64,000 nt of DNA, taken from assembly GCA_963665195.1 (NCBI GenBank), contig OY762070.1, positions 3,224,001-3,288,000 on the forward strand. Direction: 5' to 3'. Shown here one piece after another: positions 63,094-64,000 of the stretch. The first letter of the stretch is position 1. Every line of letters begins with the position of its first letter. The position numbers and the translations under genes were made by a program. The notes beneath the pieces were generated by a model. It saw only the letters and a list, made by a program, of their open reading frames with translations. It was not told the origin of the DNA and ran no database searches. This DNA is from VXYL01 sp963665195 (lineage in GTDB: Bacteria > Pseudomonadota > Gammaproteobacteria > Pseudomonadales > Azotimanducaceae).

Positions 63094-64000
63094 GGCCGCG
63101 CCGCCAGCCGGTCGAGCAGGTCTCCGGCGATGTCGAGGTCGAACTGCCGGTCCAACTCGCGGATGCAGGTGGGGCAGGTGACGTTGATCTCCGTGAGGTA
63201 GTCGCCGATCACGTCGATGCCGACGAAGCGCAGGCCGCGCGCCCGCGCCTCGTCCGCCACAGCGCCGGCGATGAAGCGGTCCCGGTCGGACAGCGGCTGC
63301 CCGATGCCCTGGCCGCCCGCGGCGAGATTGCCCCGCGTTTCCCCCTGCATCGGAATCCGCGCCAGCGCATAGGGCACGGGCTCGCCGTCGATCAGCAGGA
63401 TGCGCTTGTCCCCATCGCGGATCTCCGGAATGAACTTCTGCGCCATGATCGGCCACCGGCCGTTGGCGGTGAGCGTCTCGATCACCACGCGCAGGTTGGG
63501 GTCGTCCTCGCGGACCCGGAAGATGCTCATGCCGCCCATGCCGTCGAGCTTCTTGAAGATGACGTCGCGGTGTTCGACATGGAAATCGAGCAGGAGGTCC
63601 TCCCGCGACGCGACGATCAGTGGCGGCGTGCAACTCGGGAAGCGCGTTGCGAAGAACTTCTCGTTGCAGTCGCGCAGGCTGCCCGGCGCGTTTACGACCA
63701 CAGCGCCGGCGTCGGCGGCCCGCTCCAGAAGGTAGGTGGCGTAGACGTACTCCATGTCGAAGGGCGGGTCCTTGCGCATCATCACGAAGTCCATCTCGGC
63801 AAGCGGCAGCCGAATCTCCGGACCCAAGCGGTAGTAGCCCGGCCCGTCGATCTCGTCGAGGCTGGCCATCGCCTGCGCGCCGAGCACGAGGTCCCGTGAC
63901 CATGCCATCACTTGGCCATGCTGCAGCGCGAGGTCCCCCGCTTCCAGCACGCTGATGCGCCAGCCGCGCTGCTGCGCGGCACGGATCATGGCCAAGGTGG
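63090..64000 (-). CDS. gshB: Glutathione synthetase, 5' end outside the window
   Basis: The last 303 residues of an ATP-grasp ligase that joins glycine to gamma-glutamylcysteine. Visible parts are FVMMRKDPPFDMEYVYATYL, the ATP-binding VIFKKLDGMGGMSIFRV, and FVGIDVIGDYLTEINVTCPT near the C-terminus. The usual MKIAFVMDPI-like N-terminus (about 15 residues) lies beyond the right edge, so the gene is partial. It is followed by tonB with a 4-base overlap. Confidence 0.95.
   Translation of the reverse strand, partial: TLAMIRAAQQRGWRISVLEAGDLALQHGQVMAWSRDLVLGAQAMASLDEIDGPGYYRLGPEIRLPLAEMDFVMMRKDPPFDMEYVYATYLLERAADAGAVVVNAPGSLRDCNEKFFATRFPSCTPPLIVASREDLLLDFHVEHRDVIFKKLDGMGGMSIFRVREDDPNLRVVIETLTANGRWPIMAQKFIPEIRDGDKRILLIDGEPVPYALARIPMQGETRGNLAAGGQGIGQPLSDRDRFIAGAVADEARARGLRFVGIDVIGDYLTEINVTCPTCIRELDRQFDLDIAGDLLDRLAARP

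Overview
The window is 64 kb of high-GC (about two thirds G+C) DNA densely packed with protein genes. It reads as the chromosome of a gammaproteobacterium. The clusters miaB-phoH(ybeZ)-ybeY-corC at the left end and gshB-tonB-yqgE-ruvX-pilT at the right end are typical of that class. Many genes overlap by 1-4 bases (ATGA, GTGA, TGATG junctions). Frequent GTG/TTG starts and the mix of housekeeping and accessory genes would fit an uncultivated, possibly marine, lineage. That placement is inference; no rRNA is present.

Layout. 1-3352 (minus): corC, ybeY, phoH, miaB. 3443-8194 (plus): a DUF1820 gene, a rubredoxin/ferredoxin reductase, a stand-alone cereblon-like CULT-domain protein, a HAD dehalogenase, a PTPS/QueD-like protein without the usual cysteine, an SDR and a YhhQ-like transporter. 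8191-13045 (minus): a luciferase-like oxidoreductase, a PLC/S1-P1-nuclease-like secreted protein, two paralogous small membrane proteins and a DUF945 protein. 13325-15560: an N-terminally short crotonase, tRNA-Gly(CCC) and a transposase pseudogene broken by short palindromic insertions. 15700-22274: a family-5 solute-binding protein, an acyl-CoA ligase, an OPT transporter, a small secreted protein and an OPT relic.

22275-28952 (minus) is the most interesting region. It is a four-gene, translationally coupled operon: an Upf1-like SF1 helicase, an unknown winged-helix-like protein, a two-HKD phospholipase-D nuclease and an RtcR-like sigma-54 activator with a predicted CARF-like sensor domain. 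A near-consensus sigma-54 promoter (29037-29052) lies upstream of the helicase, so the operon appears to encode its own inducible activator. Helicase plus PLD nuclease recalls the Mokosh anti-phage systems, but the unknown third protein and the sigma-54 circuit are not part of the Mokosh description I know.

29333-36976 (plus) encodes a 2547-residue secreted protein with 17 tandem PKD domains. 37004-45032 holds a DsbD/ScsB-type reductase, a PQQ alcohol dehydrogenase with a cytochrome c domain, an Rpn-family nuclease, an S9-peptidase-like protein that has lost its catalytic residues, and tRNA-Met. 45184-52818 holds a DUF4143 ATPase with an 18-bp-arm operator-like palindrome, a Bax-inhibitor-1 protein, a CbbQ/CbbO pair in an operon with two VOC proteins and DUF1244, and a TerC protein. 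52959-60144 holds a serine hydrolase, a frameshifted M20 amidohydrolase, a 6PGDH-like oxidoreductase and type I HsdS/HsdM without a visible HsdR. 60331-64000 holds pilT, ruvX, yqgE, tonB and a 5'-truncated gshB.
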